This document shows, one piece after another, positions 47,272-56,962 of a stretch of 64,000 nucleotides of DNA; position 1 is the stretch's first letter; each line of letters opens with the position of its first letter. The stretch covers positions 186,001 to 250,000 of the forward strand of contig JAJFIA010000001.1 of the NCBI GenBank assembly GCA_021775255.1, read 5' to 3'. This DNA is from Roseovarius sp. (lineage in GTDB: Bacteria > Pseudomonadota > Alphaproteobacteria > Rhodobacterales > Rhodobacteraceae). Below the pieces are notes generated by a model that ran no database searches, had not been told where the DNA came from, and worked only from the letters and a program-made list of their open reading frames with translations. The position numbers were made by a program, and so were the translations under genes.

Positions 47272-48327
47272 ATGACATTGCGCGCAGCCCTCACCACCCC
47301 TGCCCTGATCGCCATCGCGGCGCTGGCCGCATTTGTGGCGGTTCGGATTGGCCTGCCCCTGCCCTATCTTCTCGGCCCGCTTCTGGCCGCAGCGCTTCTT
47401 GCCACCGCTTTGCCCAATACCCTGCCTCAGGGTTATGCCTTCCCCGGCTGGCTCAGGATGATCTTCATCGCCATGATCGGGCTGATGATCGGCGCGCAGG
47501 TCACGCCGCAGCTTTTTGCCAATATCAGCCGCCTGACCGCCAGCCTTGCGGCCCTGATACTGTTTGTCATCACCGCACTTTCATGGAATTACAGCATTTT
47601 CCGCCGCCTTGGCGGCTATGACCGCGCCACCGCGTTTTATTCCAGCACCCCGGGCGGGCTTTACGAATCCATCGCCATGGGCGAAGAGGCCGGGGCCGAT
47701 ATGCCGCGCCTCATCTTGCAGCAATTCCTGCGGGTGATCCTTGTGGTGACATTCCTGCCGATTGGCCTGTCGCTCTGGCTCGGGGCACCGGTGGGCAGCG
47801 CGGGCGGCATGACATTATCGCACGGACCCGTGCCGCTCAGCGCCCTGCCCGGCATTTTTCTGGCCGGAATTTCCGGGCTGATTGCAGGCCGGATATTGCG
47901 CTTTCCCGCCGGGCAATTAACCGGGCCGCTGACCGTAGCGGCAATGTTGTCTCTCACCGGGTGGATCACCCTTGATATTCCGCAATGGCTTGTAAACATG
48001 GCACAAATCATCATCGGGCTTGCGCTTGGCCTGCGCTTTACCGGGCTTGGCCGCGCCCTGATCCTGCGCGGGCTGGGGCTTGCGATTTTGTCTGTCGGCG
48101 GGATGATGGGGATTGCCGCCACCATTGCCCTGATACTCAGGCCGATCTCGGGCGAGGATTTTGACGTGCTGCTGATCAGCTTCGCCCCCGGTGGTGTTAC
48201 CGAAATGGCGCTGGTGGCACTCAGCCTGAAGGCCAATCCGGCCTTTGTCACCCTGCATCATATCACCCGCATCCTGCTTACGGTCTTATGCATGCTGCTC
48301 ACCGCCCGGCGGGTACGACAGCTTTGA
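47272..48327 (+). CDS. AbrB-family membrane protein
   Basis: Inner-membrane protein of 351 aa from the ATG at 47272 (an AAAGG lies just upstream; a GTG 33 bases earlier is possible). It has about ten hydrophobic segments and two-fold repeat character, with family phrases LPLPYLLGPLLAAALLATAL, FYSSTPGGLYESIAMGEEAG and FAPGGVTEMALVALSL. This is the AbrB/ammonia-monooxygenase-regulator-like membrane family, whose members have been proposed to be transporters. It follows the molybdenum hydroxylase genes after 38 bases and may share their transcript. Confidence 0.8.
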   Translation: MTLRAALTTPALIAIAALAAFVAVRIGLPLPYLLGPLLAAALLATALPNTLPQGYAFPGWLRMIFIAMIGLMIGAQVTPQLFANISRLTASLAALILFVITALSWNYSIFRRLGGYDRATAFYSSTPGGLYESIAMGEEAGADMPRLILQQFLRVILVVTFLPIGLSLWLGAPVGSAGGMTLSHGPVPLSALPGIFLAGISGLIAGRILRFPAGQLTGPLTVAAMLSLTGWITLDIPQWLVNMAQIIIGLALGLRFTGLGRALILRGLGLAILSVGGMMGIAATIALILRPISGEDFDVLLISFAPGGVTEMALVALSLKANPAFVTLHHITRILLTVLCMLLTARRVRQL

Positions 48328-48385
48328 CAATGCCCGCTGCGCGGTTTAACTGAACATATGTTCATTTACCTGACGGAGACCAGAC

Positions 48386-49141
48386 ATGCTCATATCCGAC
48401 ACCGCCGCACTCATCACCGGGGGCGCATCCGGCCTGGGCGAGGCAACAGCCCGGCATCTGCGTAGTCAAGGCGCGCAGGTCACACTAATGGATCGTGATT
48501 CTGTCAACGGCCCACGCATTGCCGATGACATTGGTGCCACATTCGTTGAAACCGATGTCACCGATGAGGCTTCGGTCGCCACCGCCATATCCACCGCCGC
48601 CAAAGCCATGGGCAAGATCACCGCCGCGATCAACTGTGCGGGCATTGCCACCGGTGAAAAAACCCTGGGCCGCGATGGCCCGCATGACCTGAGCGCTTTT
48701 CGCCGCACCGTTGATATCAACCTTGTGGGCACCTTCAATGTAGCCCGGCTTGCTGCTGCTGAAATCGCCCGCAATGCGCCCGAAAGTGACGGCGCGCGCG
48801 GGGTGATCATCAACACCGCCTCCATCGCCGCCTTTGATGGCCAGAAGGGGCAAACGGCCTATGCCGCGTCAAAGGCCGGAATAGCCGGGCTAACCCTGCC
48901 CATGGCCCGCGATCTGGCGCGTGAGGGCATCCGGGTGATGGCGATTGCGCCGGGGATTTTCCTTACGCCGATGCTTCAGGGCCTGCCACAAGAGGTGCAG
49001 GACGGGCTGGCGGCAAGCGTCACCTGCCCCAAACGCCTTGGCGATCCGGCGGAATATGCGCGCCTTGCCCGATTCATCATCGAATGCGGCTATCTTAATG
49101 GTGAGGTGATCCGCCTGGATGGGGCGCTGCGGATGCAGTGA
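48386..49141 (+). CDS. Short-chain dehydrogenase, probable 3-hydroxyacyl-CoA dehydrogenase type 2
   Basis: NAD-dependent oxidoreductase of 251 aa. The Rossmann motif TGGASGLG is at residues 11-18, with an Asp (D36) after the second strand that favours NAD. The catalytic residues are S146, Y159 and K163 (YAASK). The NCAGIATGEKTLGR insert and the overall pattern match HSD10-type 3-hydroxy-2-methylbutyryl-CoA dehydrogenases. It lies 58 bases after the AbrB-type gene, with a GGAGA ribosome site. Confidence 0.85.
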   Translation: MLISDTAALITGGASGLGEATARHLRSQGAQVTLMDRDSVNGPRIADDIGATFVETDVTDEASVATAISTAAKAMGKITAAINCAGIATGEKTLGRDGPHDLSAFRRTVDINLVGTFNVARLAAAEIARNAPESDGARGVIINTASIAAFDGQKGQTAYAASKAGIAGLTLPMARDLAREGIRVMAIAPGIFLTPMLQGLPQEVQDGLAASVTCPKRLGDPAEYARLARFIIECGYLNGEVIRLDGALRMQ

Positions 49142-49215
49142 GTGCGCAACGGGCCTTACTAGCCGGATGCGCGATATGCGAGACGCTCACGTAAGGGAGC
49201 GGCGAGCGGACCCGA

Positions 49216-51036
49216 TCAATCACGTTCCGCTTTTTCCGCCAGTTCCAACCATTCTTCTTCCGCCGTTTGCAGGGCCGTATGGCGCGCAACAAGCGCCTCA
49301 GATGCTTTGCTGAATTTCACCGGTTCGCGGGTGAATAATTCGGCGTCCGCCAGCAGCGCTTCCAGCTTGCCAATCTCGGCCTGCAATTTTTCCATCTCGG
49401 CGGGCAGGATTTCAAGACGATGCTTCTGGGTGAACGAAAGCCCGGTTGCATTTCTGGTTTCCTGCTTTAACTCTGCCCTGTTGTGCTTTGTTTTTACACT
49501 GTTATTTTTGGGTTCACTGCCAAAAATCTCAGCCCGCTGCGCCCGGTAATCGCTCCAGCCGCCGGCATAGGCTGTGGCTTGCCCATCGCCTTCCATGGCA
49601 ATGGTCGTGGTCGCCACCCGATCAAGAAAATCGCGGTCATGGCTGACCAGCAAAACCGTGCCGTCATACTCATCCAGCAATTCCTGCAACAGATCCAGCG
49701 TCTCGATATCCAGATCATTGGTCGGCTCATCCAGCACCAGAAGATTGCTTTCGCGCGCCATCAGCCGCGCCAGCAAAAGCCGTGCCTTTTCTCCGCCCGA
49801 CAAAGACCGCACAGGCGCCCGCACCTGACGCTCATCAAACAGGAAATCCTTGAGATAACCCACCACATGCCTTGGCTGCCCGCGCACCATCACCTGATCC
49901 GCCCGGCCCGAGACTCGCATATCCGAATCGCCCGTGAGATTCTCCCAAAGGCTCATATCCGGCTCAAGCTGTGCCCGCGTCTGATCAAACACCGCCGGGC
50001 GCAGATTGGTGCCGTGGCTGACCGTGCCGCTATCGGGCTCAACCTCTTTCAACAGCATCTTCAACAGCGTGGTCTTGCCCACCCCATTCGGCCCGACAAA
50101 CGCCACCCGATCCGAGCGCAACACCCTGAGATCAAACCCCTGAACGATCTGCTTGCCGTCATAGGCCTTGGAAATCGCTTTCGCCTCGATCACCTTGCGG
50201 CCGGATTTCGGCCCCGAATCCAGCGCCATCGCCGCCGTATCCTGACGCTTTATCTGCCCCGCGCGCTCGGCGCGCAATTCCTGCAATGCCCGGACCCGGC
50301 CCTGATTGCGCTTGCGCCGGGCGCTGATGCCTTCCACCGCCCAGCGGGACTCGGATTTGATCTTGCGGTTGAGCTTGTGGCGCTGCTGATCCTCGTCTTC
50401 CCAGACCTTGTCGCGCCAGTCGGCGAAATGCGCAAAGCCTTTTTCCTGTCTCCGCGTCATTCCCCTGTCAATCCAGAGGGTTGCGCGCGTAAGCTCACGT
50501 AAAAATGCCCGGTCATGGCTGATCAGAACAAACCCGGCGCGGGTTTGCTTCAGCTCGGATTCGAGCCATGTAATCGCCTCGATATCGAGATGGTTTGTCG
50601 GCTCATCAAGAAGCATCAGATCGGGTGCCTCGGCCATCAGCTTGGCCAAAGCCGCCCGCCGACGCTCGCCGCCCGAGGCGGTTGCAACCGCCCGCTCGGG
50701 ATCAAATTTCAACCCCTCAGCGGCACGTTCAACCCGGTACATATCGCCCGTCTCCAGCGCAGATGCGGCATAATCCCCCAGCGTGGCAAAGCCTTTCATT
50801 TCAGGCTCCTGCTCCATATAGCTCACGCTGATACCGGGGGTGACAACCCGCGTGCCCCGATCCGGCTCGATCAGTCCGGCCATCACTTTCATCAAGGTGG
50901 ATTTGCCTGAGCCATTGCGCCCTACCAGCGCTATCCGGTCCCCCGGTTGCACCACCAGTGACAGATCATGGAATATCGGCTCACCCCCGAAGGTAAGCGA
51001 AATATCGGCAAGTTGAAGAAGCGGTGTGCGGGCCAT
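49216..51036 (-). CDS. uup: ABC-F ATPase Uup
   Basis: Soluble ABC-F protein with two ATPase cassettes and no membrane part, linked to ribosome function and to precise excision of transposons in E. coli. From the ATG at 51036 it has 606 aa. The first cassette has GRNGSGKSTLMK and SGGERRRAALA, the second GPNGVGKTTLLK and SGGEKARLLLA. A C-terminal coiled coil (about 530-606) is typical of Uup. A TTG 36 bases upstream overlapping the olsB-like stop is possible, but no ribosome site supports it. Confidence 0.92.
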   Translation of the reverse strand: MARTPLLQLADISLTFGGEPIFHDLSLVVQPGDRIALVGRNGSGKSTLMKVMAGLIEPDRGTRVVTPGISVSYMEQEPEMKGFATLGDYAASALETGDMYRVERAAEGLKFDPERAVATASGGERRRAALAKLMAEAPDLMLLDEPTNHLDIEAITWLESELKQTRAGFVLISHDRAFLRELTRATLWIDRGMTRRQEKGFAHFADWRDKVWEDEDQQRHKLNRKIKSESRWAVEGISARRKRNQGRVRALQELRAERAGQIKRQDTAAMALDSGPKSGRKVIEAKAISKAYDGKQIVQGFDLRVLRSDRVAFVGPNGVGKTTLLKMLLKEVEPDSGTVSHGTNLRPAVFDQTRAQLEPDMSLWENLTGDSDMRVSGRADQVMVRGQPRHVVGYLKDFLFDERQVRAPVRSLSGGEKARLLLARLMARESNLLVLDEPTNDLDIETLDLLQELLDEYDGTVLLVSHDRDFLDRVATTTIAMEGDGQATAYAGGWSDYRAQRAEIFGSEPKNNSVKTKHNRAELKQETRNATGLSFTQKHRLEILPAEMEKLQAEIGKLEALLADAELFTREPVKFSKASEALVARHTALQTAEEEWLELAEKAERD

Positions 51037-51068
51037 GACAGCCGGGCTATCTGCCGTTATCGACGGCG

Positions 51069-51815
51069 TCAAGCCGGTGCAAGCGCCCGCAGCAACCGTT
51101 TGCGCACAGGCGGGATGGCACTGATCTCAAGCCCGGTGAAAACATGCAGCGTGTTCATATGCCGGTCAACAACCGCATGATCACTGACCCAGGCCCCCAT
51201 GGCAAGATAGGTGCGCAACAAGGGCGGCATTTGCCGCAGGGCGATCCGGTGATCAGGATCACCCATGGCAGCCCAATCGCAAAACCGGCGAATTTCTTGG
51301 GCTTTCTTACGCGGGAAATATTGCGCCGGGGCCAGATGCTTTTGCTGCAGCAACGCAAAAACATGGCTGTAAGCGCTGGCATCAAGACCGGGAAATGAGA
51401 CACAGCCAAACAGGAATTTTATATTGTTTTCATCGACATATCTGGTCATTGCAGCCCAGGCAACGCGGATAAGATCCCCATCCTTCACCTGCGGATCAAG
51501 GCAAAACCTTCCCATCTCAACAATCGGATCACCATAGGCTGTGAGCGCGGAAATATCATAAGATTGCGCCGAATAGCTGCGTGAAATTTCGCTGCCATTC
51601 GGCATTTTCAACAGGCGAAAACAACAAACAAGCCGGTTTGTTGCCACCTCTTCCACAAGAACATGGGTGCAAAGCGCATCCAGCCCGTCGGCATCAATCC
51701 CCGCCACCGCTCGGGCCGGTGCAAATGCCATGTAGCGCAGGCGCTGTGCCGCATGAATATCGGCTTCTGTTTGGGCAAACCGAACCTTGTACCGGCCATT
51801 TGTCAGTTTCGGCAT
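51069..51815 (-). CDS. olsB: OlsB-like N-acyltransferase (ornithine lipid synthesis)
   Basis: Acyltransferase of 248 aa resembling OlsB, which transfers a 3-hydroxyacyl group from ACP to ornithine in the first step of ornithine lipid synthesis. Family features are RFAQTEADIHAAQRLRYMAF, VEEVATNRLVCCFRLL, EMGRFCLDP and LFGCVSFPGLDA. The next enzyme, OlsA, is not adjacent. It lies upstream of uup on the same strand. Related GNAT proteins of this group also acylate other amines, so ornithine is inferred. Confidence 0.78.
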   Translation of the reverse strand: MPKLTNGRYKVRFAQTEADIHAAQRLRYMAFAPARAVAGIDADGLDALCTHVLVEEVATNRLVCCFRLLKMPNGSEISRSYSAQSYDISALTAYGDPIVEMGRFCLDPQVKDGDLIRVAWAAMTRYVDENNIKFLFGCVSFPGLDASAYSHVFALLQQKHLAPAQYFPRKKAQEIRRFCDWAAMGDPDHRIALRQMPPLLRTYLAMGAWVSDHAVVDRHMNTLHVFTGLEISAIPPVRKRLLRALAPA

Positions 51816-51867
51816 CTACCTAAGGCCCCGCTACGTTTTAAGCGCGTATCATACTGCCCCATCCGTA

Positions 51868-52323
51868 CTAGTTCAGTAATTGACCCGGATTGAAGTTCGC
51901 AAGATTGTTCAACATCTGCCGCAGGAAGCCCCCTCCCACCACTGACGAATCGGTCACCCGGCGCGAGAGCGGCACGATCCGCCCTTTCTCAAGGCCGAAT
52001 CGCTCAATATTGGCGATGGTTTCATCATCGTTGAAGCTGATTGCCAGAACCTGTCGTTCAATTTCTTTCGGGCGGAACATGCCAAAGCTCTTTATCCGGC
52101 TGCGGACGTAATAATAATCCCCGTCCCCCAGGATCCCTGATACGGAAGGCGGCCCAACCACATCATCAACCGTTGCGCGGGTATCCACACCTACGGTCAG
52201 ATCCGCCACCTCGGCATCGCTTGGCACATAACCGTGATTCTGGTATTGTGCCGAGCAGGCCGCAACCATGCCAAGCCCCAACAACAGAACAGCGGCTTTC
52301 ACCAGTTTTTTCACCCCAAACAT
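51868..52323 (-). CDS. bamE: Outer-membrane lipoprotein BamE (SmpA/OmlA)
   Basis: Small lipoprotein of the outer-membrane assembly complex, 151 aa. The lipobox ends at Cys23 (GMVAAC), which is lipidated after signal peptidase II cleavage. The mature domain shows the SmpA/OmlA pattern, GVDTRATVDDVVGPPSVSG, DYYYVRSRI and VLAISFNDDETIANIERFG. It supports BamA, encoded elsewhere in this window. It is divergent from the DUF177 gene. Confidence 0.9.
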   Translation of the reverse strand: MFGVKKLVKAAVLLLGLGMVAACSAQYQNHGYVPSDAEVADLTVGVDTRATVDDVVGPPSVSGILGDGDYYYVRSRIKSFGMFRPKEIERQVLAISFNDDETIANIERFGLEKGRIVPLSRRVTDSSVVGGGFLRQMLNNLANFNPGQLLN

Positions 52324-52412
52324 GTATGTCCTCTTGAACTTGGCCCGTTACGCCTTTTATCCCGCTTATAACAAGGTGGCCTGAGGGTTCAAGAAAGGAA
52401 GCAGCAATCGCG

Positions 52413-52964
52413 ATGAATGATCATGGCAAAATACAGACTGTTTACCGCATAAAGGAGCTGTCAGCGCGCAAACCGCTGCGGTTCAGCCTTGCCCCCGATG
52501 CCCCCGAACGCGCCCGTCTGGCCCGCGAACTGGGCATCAGCGACATCCGCAAACTAACATTTGAGGGCGATTTGCAGGCCGAAGGAATTTCCGACTGGCG
52601 GCTTGAGGCAACCCTGGGGGCCACGGTGATACAGCCTTGTGTGGTTACGCTTGATCCGGTCACCACCCGGATTGACCGGCCTGTCATACGGCGCTTCATC
52701 GCCGGGCTTGCCACTCCTCAGGAGGGCGAGGAAACCGAGATGCCCGAGGATGAAACCATCGAGGCCCTGCCCGATGAAATTGATACCGCCCGGATCATGG
52801 CCGAGGCCCTCGCCCTGGCTCTGCCCGATTATCCGCGCAGCCAGGGTGCCGCATTGGAAACAGACAGTTTCGCGCCGCCCGGCGTCAATCCGATGACAGA
52901 TCAGGAAGCCAAACCCTTCGCCGGGCTGGCCGGGTTGCGCGATAAACTTGATAAATCAAGCTGA
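52413..52964 (+). CDS. DUF177 (YceD) protein
   Basis: Protein of 183 aa of the DUF177/YceD family, linked by conserved gene order to rpmF and proposed to act in 23S rRNA or ribosome maturation. The typical central motif is WRLEATLGATVIQPCVVTLDPV, here with one cysteine. It is followed by an acidic stretch (EEGEETEMPEDETIE). An AAGGAAG ribosome site precedes the ATG. It is the first gene of the block rpmF-plsX-fabH. Confidence 0.87.
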   Translation: MNDHGKIQTVYRIKELSARKPLRFSLAPDAPERARLARELGISDIRKLTFEGDLQAEGISDWRLEATLGATVIQPCVVTLDPVTTRIDRPVIRRFIAGLATPQEGEETEMPEDETIEALPDEIDTARIMAEALALALPDYPRSQGAALETDSFAPPGVNPMTDQEAKPFAGLAGLRDKLDKSS

Positions 52965-53120
52965 GAGTGGGGAAAAACCGCTTGCCCCGGCGAGGATTCG
53001 CTGTATTTTCACGCCTTCAGAGGGATTTAGGGTTGAACCAGCGGCGCATGAAGCAGTAAGAGCCGCAGATACCCTTGTAACAGGGCCGGATTCTGGCCCC
53101 CAGGAAATTGAGGTTGCGGC

Positions 53121-53327
53121 ATGGCTGTCCAACAAAACAAAGTATCCAAATCGCGCCGCAACAATCGCCGCGCGCATGACGCACTGGTTGCGGCAAACCC
53201 CAACGAATGCCCGAATTGCGGCGAGTTGAAGCGTCCGCATCATGTGTGCCCCGATTGCGGCCACTACAGCGATCGTGAAGTGGTTGCCATGGCGGGTGAA
53301 ATTGATCTCGACGAAGACGCAGCCTGA
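53121..53327 (+). CDS. rpmF: 50S ribosomal protein L32
   Basis: Ribosomal protein of 68 aa. The N-terminal [20 protein letters not shown] is diagnostic. Cysteines 30, 33, 43 and 46 (CPNC, CPDC) form a zinc site, so this is the zinc-binding (C+) form. It lies between the DUF177 gene and plsX, as in many bacteria. Confidence 0.96.
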   Translation: MAVQQNKVSKSRRNNRRAHDALVAANPNECPNCGELKRPHHVCPDCGHYSDREVVAMAGEIDLDEDAA

Positions 53328-53349
53328 TCACGGATAAAGGGCCGCCCGC

Positions 53350-54459
53350 ATGACCGCGACAAAGGATCACTCCAAAGCGGGTGCAGACGGGCGCACCATT
53401 ATATCGGTTGATGCCATGGGTGGCGATCAGGGCCCGGCAGCGGTTGTTGCCGGGATTGCTTTGTCTGCCAGCAAGAACCCGGATATCGGGTTTATCCTGC
53501 ATGGGCCAAAGGATCAGTTGCAAAAGCTGGTTGCAAAGCGCAAACAGCTAGCAGGCCGGTGCGAAATACGCGATGCCGCCGATGTAGTGTCGATGCAGGA
53601 CAAGCCCAGCCAGGTTGTGCGCTCGGGGCGCAACACCTCGATGTGGTCAGCGCTCGAATCGGTGCGCGCCGGTGAGGCCACGGTCTGTGTCTCCTGCGGC
53701 AATACCGGTGCGTTGATGGCGATGTCGGTCATTCGCCTGCGCAAGCTCAGCGGCATTTACCGCCCGGCGATTGCGGTGATGTGGCCCTCGCGCAATCCGC
53801 AGCGCTTCAACATCATGCTCGATGGCGGCGCGGATATCCGGGCCGATGCCAAGGATCTGATGCAATACGCCCTGATGGGCACCTCATTTGCGCGCAACGG
53901 TTTTGGCCTCAAGCACCCGCGCATCGGGCTGCTGAACGTGGGCACCGAAGAACACAAAGGCCGCTCCGAGCTGAAAGAGGCTTATGATCTGATTGCCGCC
54001 AATGCCCGAAATGCCGATTTTGATTTTGTCGGCTTTGTCGAGGGCAGTGATCTGCCCGGCGATATTTGTGATGTGATCGTGACAGACGGGTTCACCGGCA
54101 ATGTGGCGCTCAAAACCGGCGAAGGCATTGCCAAGCTGATCTCGGATCTGCTGCGCGAGGCGTTTCAATATACGCCCCTGTCACGGCTGGCCTCGGTACT
54201 GGCGCTGACCTCGCTCAGGCGGCTGAAAAAACGCATTGATCCGCGCCGTTCCAATGGCGGCGTGTTTCTGGGGCTTAACGGCACAGTGGTGAAATCCCAT
54301 GGTAGCGCAGATGCCACAGGGATTTCTGCCGCTATCAAACTGGCGTTTCATCTGGCCCAATCGGGATTTTCCGAAAAGCTGGCCGCGCGGGTTGCCTCGG
54401 CGGCAATGCTTGATCAGGATGACGCAAATAATGACCCAACCGACGGTGGAGAGACATGA
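53350..54459 (+). CDS. plsX: Phosphate acyltransferase PlsX
   Basis: Makes acyl-phosphate from acyl-ACP, the acyl donor for glycerol-3-phosphate acylation by PlsY. The 369-aa sequence is typical (ISVDAMGGDQGPAAVVAGIA; VSCGNTGALMA; VTDGFTGNVALKTGEG), with a slightly extended N-terminus. Its stop overlaps the fabH start by four bases, so synthesis of the two lipid enzymes is coupled. Confidence 0.95.
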   Translation: MTATKDHSKAGADGRTIISVDAMGGDQGPAAVVAGIALSASKNPDIGFILHGPKDQLQKLVAKRKQLAGRCEIRDAADVVSMQDKPSQVVRSGRNTSMWSALESVRAGEATVCVSCGNTGALMAMSVIRLRKLSGIYRPAIAVMWPSRNPQRFNIMLDGGADIRADAKDLMQYALMGTSFARNGFGLKHPRIGLLNVGTEEHKGRSELKEAYDLIAANARNADFDFVGFVEGSDLPGDICDVIVTDGFTGNVALKTGEGIAKLISDLLREAFQYTPLSRLASVLALTSLRRLKKRIDPRRSNGGVFLGLNGTVVKSHGSADATGISAAIKLAFHLAQSGFSEKLAARVASAAMLDQDDANNDPTDGGET

Positions 54460-55430
54460 CATTACGCGCCATCGTTGAAGGCGTCGGGCATTACCTGCCG
54501 GACCGCATCGTTGCCAATTCCGAATTTGAAAAAACCCTCGATACCTCGGATGAATGGATTCGCACCCGTTCAGGCATCGAGCGCCGCCATTTCGCCGCCG
54601 AGGGGCAGCCGACATCCGATCTGGCCCTGCGCGCCGCCCGCGCCGCGCTTGAAAATGCGGGCCTCAGGGCGGATGACATCGACGGGCTGATCGTGGCCAC
54701 CTCAACGCCCGATCTTACCTTCCCGTCCGTGGCCACCATGGTGCAGCGTGATCTTGGCATGACCCATGGTTTCGGCTTTGATGTGCAGGCGGTTTGTGCG
54801 GGATATATTTACGCCCTCGCCACCGCCAATTCGATGATTCTGTCCGGGCAGGCCAAGCGCCTTCTGGTGATCGGGGCCGAAACCTTCAGCCGCATCATGG
54901 ACTGGAGCGACCGTTCCACCTGCGTTTTGTTTGGCGATGGTGCCGGTGCGTTGGTGCTTGGCGCCCATGAGGGCGAAGGCCGCAACACCGATCGCGGCAT
55001 CCTGGCCACCGATCTCAATTCCGACGGGAATTACCGCGATATGCTGTATGTCGATGGCGGGGTTTCGACCACCGGCACATCAGGTAAGCTCAGGATGCAG
55101 GGCAATGCGCTTTTCCGTCAGGCGGTAGACAAACTGGCCGGAACCGCCTTTGCGGCGATGAAAAAAATTGGCCTCAAAAACGAGGATATTGATTGGATCG
55201 TGCCGCATCAGGCCAATATCCGCATCATTCAGGGCACCGCTAAAAAGATGGGCATCCCGATGGATCATGTGATTGTCACGGTACAGAATCATGGCAATAC
55301 ATCGGCCGCTTCCATCCCTCTGGCGCTTTCTGTGGGCGTTGCCGAGGGCAAGATCAAGCGCGGCGATCTGATTTTATCCGAGGCCATCGGCGGCGGTCTG
55401 GCCTGGGGCTCGGTGGTGTTGCGCTGGTAA
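54456..55430 (+). CDS. fabH: 3-oxoacyl-ACP synthase III
   Basis: Starts fatty acid synthesis by condensing acetyl-CoA with malonyl-ACP. The 324-aa protein has the catalytic triad Cys114 (QAVCAGY), His251 (VPHQANIRI) and Asn281 (QNHGNTSAAS). The ATGA overlap with plsX fixes the start. It is the last gene of the block; ihfA follows with its own promoter. Confidence 0.95.
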   Translation: MTLRAIVEGVGHYLPDRIVANSEFEKTLDTSDEWIRTRSGIERRHFAAEGQPTSDLALRAARAALENAGLRADDIDGLIVATSTPDLTFPSVATMVQRDLGMTHGFGFDVQAVCAGYIYALATANSMILSGQAKRLLVIGAETFSRIMDWSDRSTCVLFGDGAGALVLGAHEGEGRNTDRGILATDLNSDGNYRDMLYVDGGVSTTGTSGKLRMQGNALFRQAVDKLAGTAFAAMKKIGLKNEDIDWIVPHQANIRIIQGTAKKMGIPMDHVIVTVQNHGNTSAASIPLALSVGVAEGKIKRGDLILSEAIGGGLAWGSVVLRW

Positions 55431-55485
55431 TTGGCGGTAAATCGCAGATTTTTCCGCTTAAACTGCTTTGCGCAAGCCGCTGATA

Positions 55486-55515
55486 TTGACTCAAAAAAAC
55501 TTTGCGCACTAAAGT
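55486..55515 (+). promoter_or_regulatory. Candidate ihfA promoter
   Basis: TTGACT (55486-55491) and TAAAGT (55510-55515) are separated by 18 bases, 31 bases upstream of the ihfA start codon. It is a reasonable sigma-70-type promoter by sequence only. Confidence 0.5.
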
Positions 55516-55546
55516 CACCCAGATAAAAAATCTACAGGGGGAAGTA

Positions 55547-55849
55547 ATGAGCGACACTACATTGACACGAATGGATTTGAGCGAAGCGGTTTTTCGCGAG
55601 GTTGGCCTTTCAAGAAACGAATCCTCGCAACTGGTGGAATCGGTGCTGGATCACATGTCTGATGCGCTGGTCAGCGGTGAACAGGTCAAGATCTCGTCCT
55701 TTGGCACATTTTCGGTGCGCGACAAATCGGCCCGCATCGGCCGTAATCCCAAAACCGGCCAAGAGGTTCCGATCAAGCCCCGCCGGGTTTTGACATTCCG
55801 GCCCTCTCATCTGATGAAAGACCGGGTATCATCAGGCAACAGATCCTGA
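55547..55849 (+). CDS. ihfA: Integration host factor subunit alpha
   Basis: DNA-bending nucleoid protein that pairs with the beta subunit. The ATG at 55547 gives 100 aa and has a strong AGGGGGAAG ribosome site. A longer frame 45 bases upstream has none. The arm motif [17 protein letters not shown] carries the DNA-intercalating proline. A MerR-family gene follows, as in many alphaproteobacteria. Confidence 0.93.
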   Translation: MSDTTLTRMDLSEAVFREVGLSRNESSQLVESVLDHMSDALVSGEQVKISSFGTFSVRDKSARIGRNPKTGQEVPIKPRRVLTFRPSHLMKDRVSSGNRS

Positions 55850-55973
55850 TGGGGCCTGCCTTTCTGTCCAGTGTGACATCCAAGGCATAACCCCGGCAAA
55901 AGCAGAATTCGGGTCGGATCATCCGGGTTCTGCCCAACAGACAAGACGAAACAGGTTCAGGAACACGCCGCCC

Positions 55974-56777
55974 ATGGGCAAATCCGCCGACGCATTCCGC
56001 ACCATCAGCGAAGTGGCCGAATGGCTGGGCATTCCGACCCATGTTCTGCGGTTTTGGGAAAGCAAATTCTCACAGGTCAAGCCGGTGAAACGCGCCGGCG
56101 GGCGGCGCTATTATCGCCCCGGTGACATGCTGCTTCTGGGCGGCATCAAGAAGCTCTTGCATGATGACGGCATGACCATCAAAGGCGTGCAGAAAATCCT
56201 GCGCAAGGATGGCATCGGCCCGGTCGCTGAACAATCGCAACCGCTGGATGATCTGACAGCGGCCGAATTCAATGAAATTGAAGATAAAGCCCCCACCGCG
56301 GCATCAAAACCGTCGCCCGGGCAGGTTGCAGAATTCAAAAGAGAAAGCCCCGAGCTGCCTGAGGATGCTCTGGCAGATGGCACACCTGCAGTGGCACCGG
56401 CGGCAAAAACCACAAAACCCGGAGATGCTGCCCCCCCGGCAGAGCCTTCTCAGCCCCCAGGCCCGGCCGAGGCCGCTCCTGTTGCCGCACCAGAGCCACA
56501 ACCTGTTGAGAACAAAACGGCTGTGCCAGCCCCATCGGAGCCATCGCCGCCAGAACCTGAGCCTGAGCCTGTACCTGCACCTGAGCCGGCACCTGCCCCG
56601 GCTCAAATCTCTGTCCCCGATGATCCGGGTGACGGCATTGCCGCCGCTCCGGGTATCTTAAGCCAGTTGGCCAGGCTTCCGCGCCCCCTGCCGCCCGAAT
56701 TGGCCGCCAAGCTGGCCCCAATACTTGCCCGGTTGCACAAGATCAGCGGCACAAGCAGCCCGGCCAGCGAAAACTAG
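55974..56777 (+). CDS. MerR-family DNA-binding protein with Pro/Ala-rich tail
   Basis: Protein of 267 aa. The N-terminal MerR helix-turn-helix fills residues about 10-80 ([41 protein letters not shown]). After that comes a long low-complexity region rich in proline, alanine, glutamate and glutamine (about 110-220), with repeats of PEPEP and [10 protein letters not shown] short helical end follows ([20 protein letters not shown]). The conserved place next to ihfA is known in alphaproteobacteria, but the regulon is not. The tail is likely disordered. Confidence 0.85.
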   Translation: MGKSADAFRTISEVAEWLGIPTHVLRFWESKFSQVKPVKRAGGRRYYRPGDMLLLGGIKKLLHDDGMTIKGVQKILRKDGIGPVAEQSQPLDDLTAAEFNEIEDKAPTAASKPSPGQVAEFKRESPELPEDALADGTPAVAPAAKTTKPGDAAPPAEPSQPPGPAEAAPVAAPEPQPVENKTAVPAPSEPSPPEPEPEPVPAPEPAPAPAQISVPDDPGDGIAAAPGILSQLARLPRPLPPELAAKLAPILARLHKISGTSSPASEN

Positions 56778-56839
56778 GCCGGTCATTTGCCAATATCCTC
56801 TTGCCCTTGCGCCCAAAACAGGTATGTAACCCCAAAAGT

Positions 56840-56916
56840 CGGGCTATGGCGCAGCCTGGTAGCGCGTCCGTCTGGGGGACGGAAGGTCGCAGGTTCGAAC
56901 CCTGCTAGCCCGACCA
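56840..56916 (+). tRNA. tRNA-Pro (anticodon GGG)
   Basis: The 77-base cloverleaf has the acceptor CGGGCTA pairing with TAGCCCG. The anticodon loop CTGGGGG gives GGG. The T arm is GCAGG-TTCGAAC-CCTGC. CCA is encoded. Confidence 0.95.
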
Positions 56917-56962
56917 TTAAATGCTCTGCCAGCCCTGAAATAAACCTGATGACAGGGGCCAC

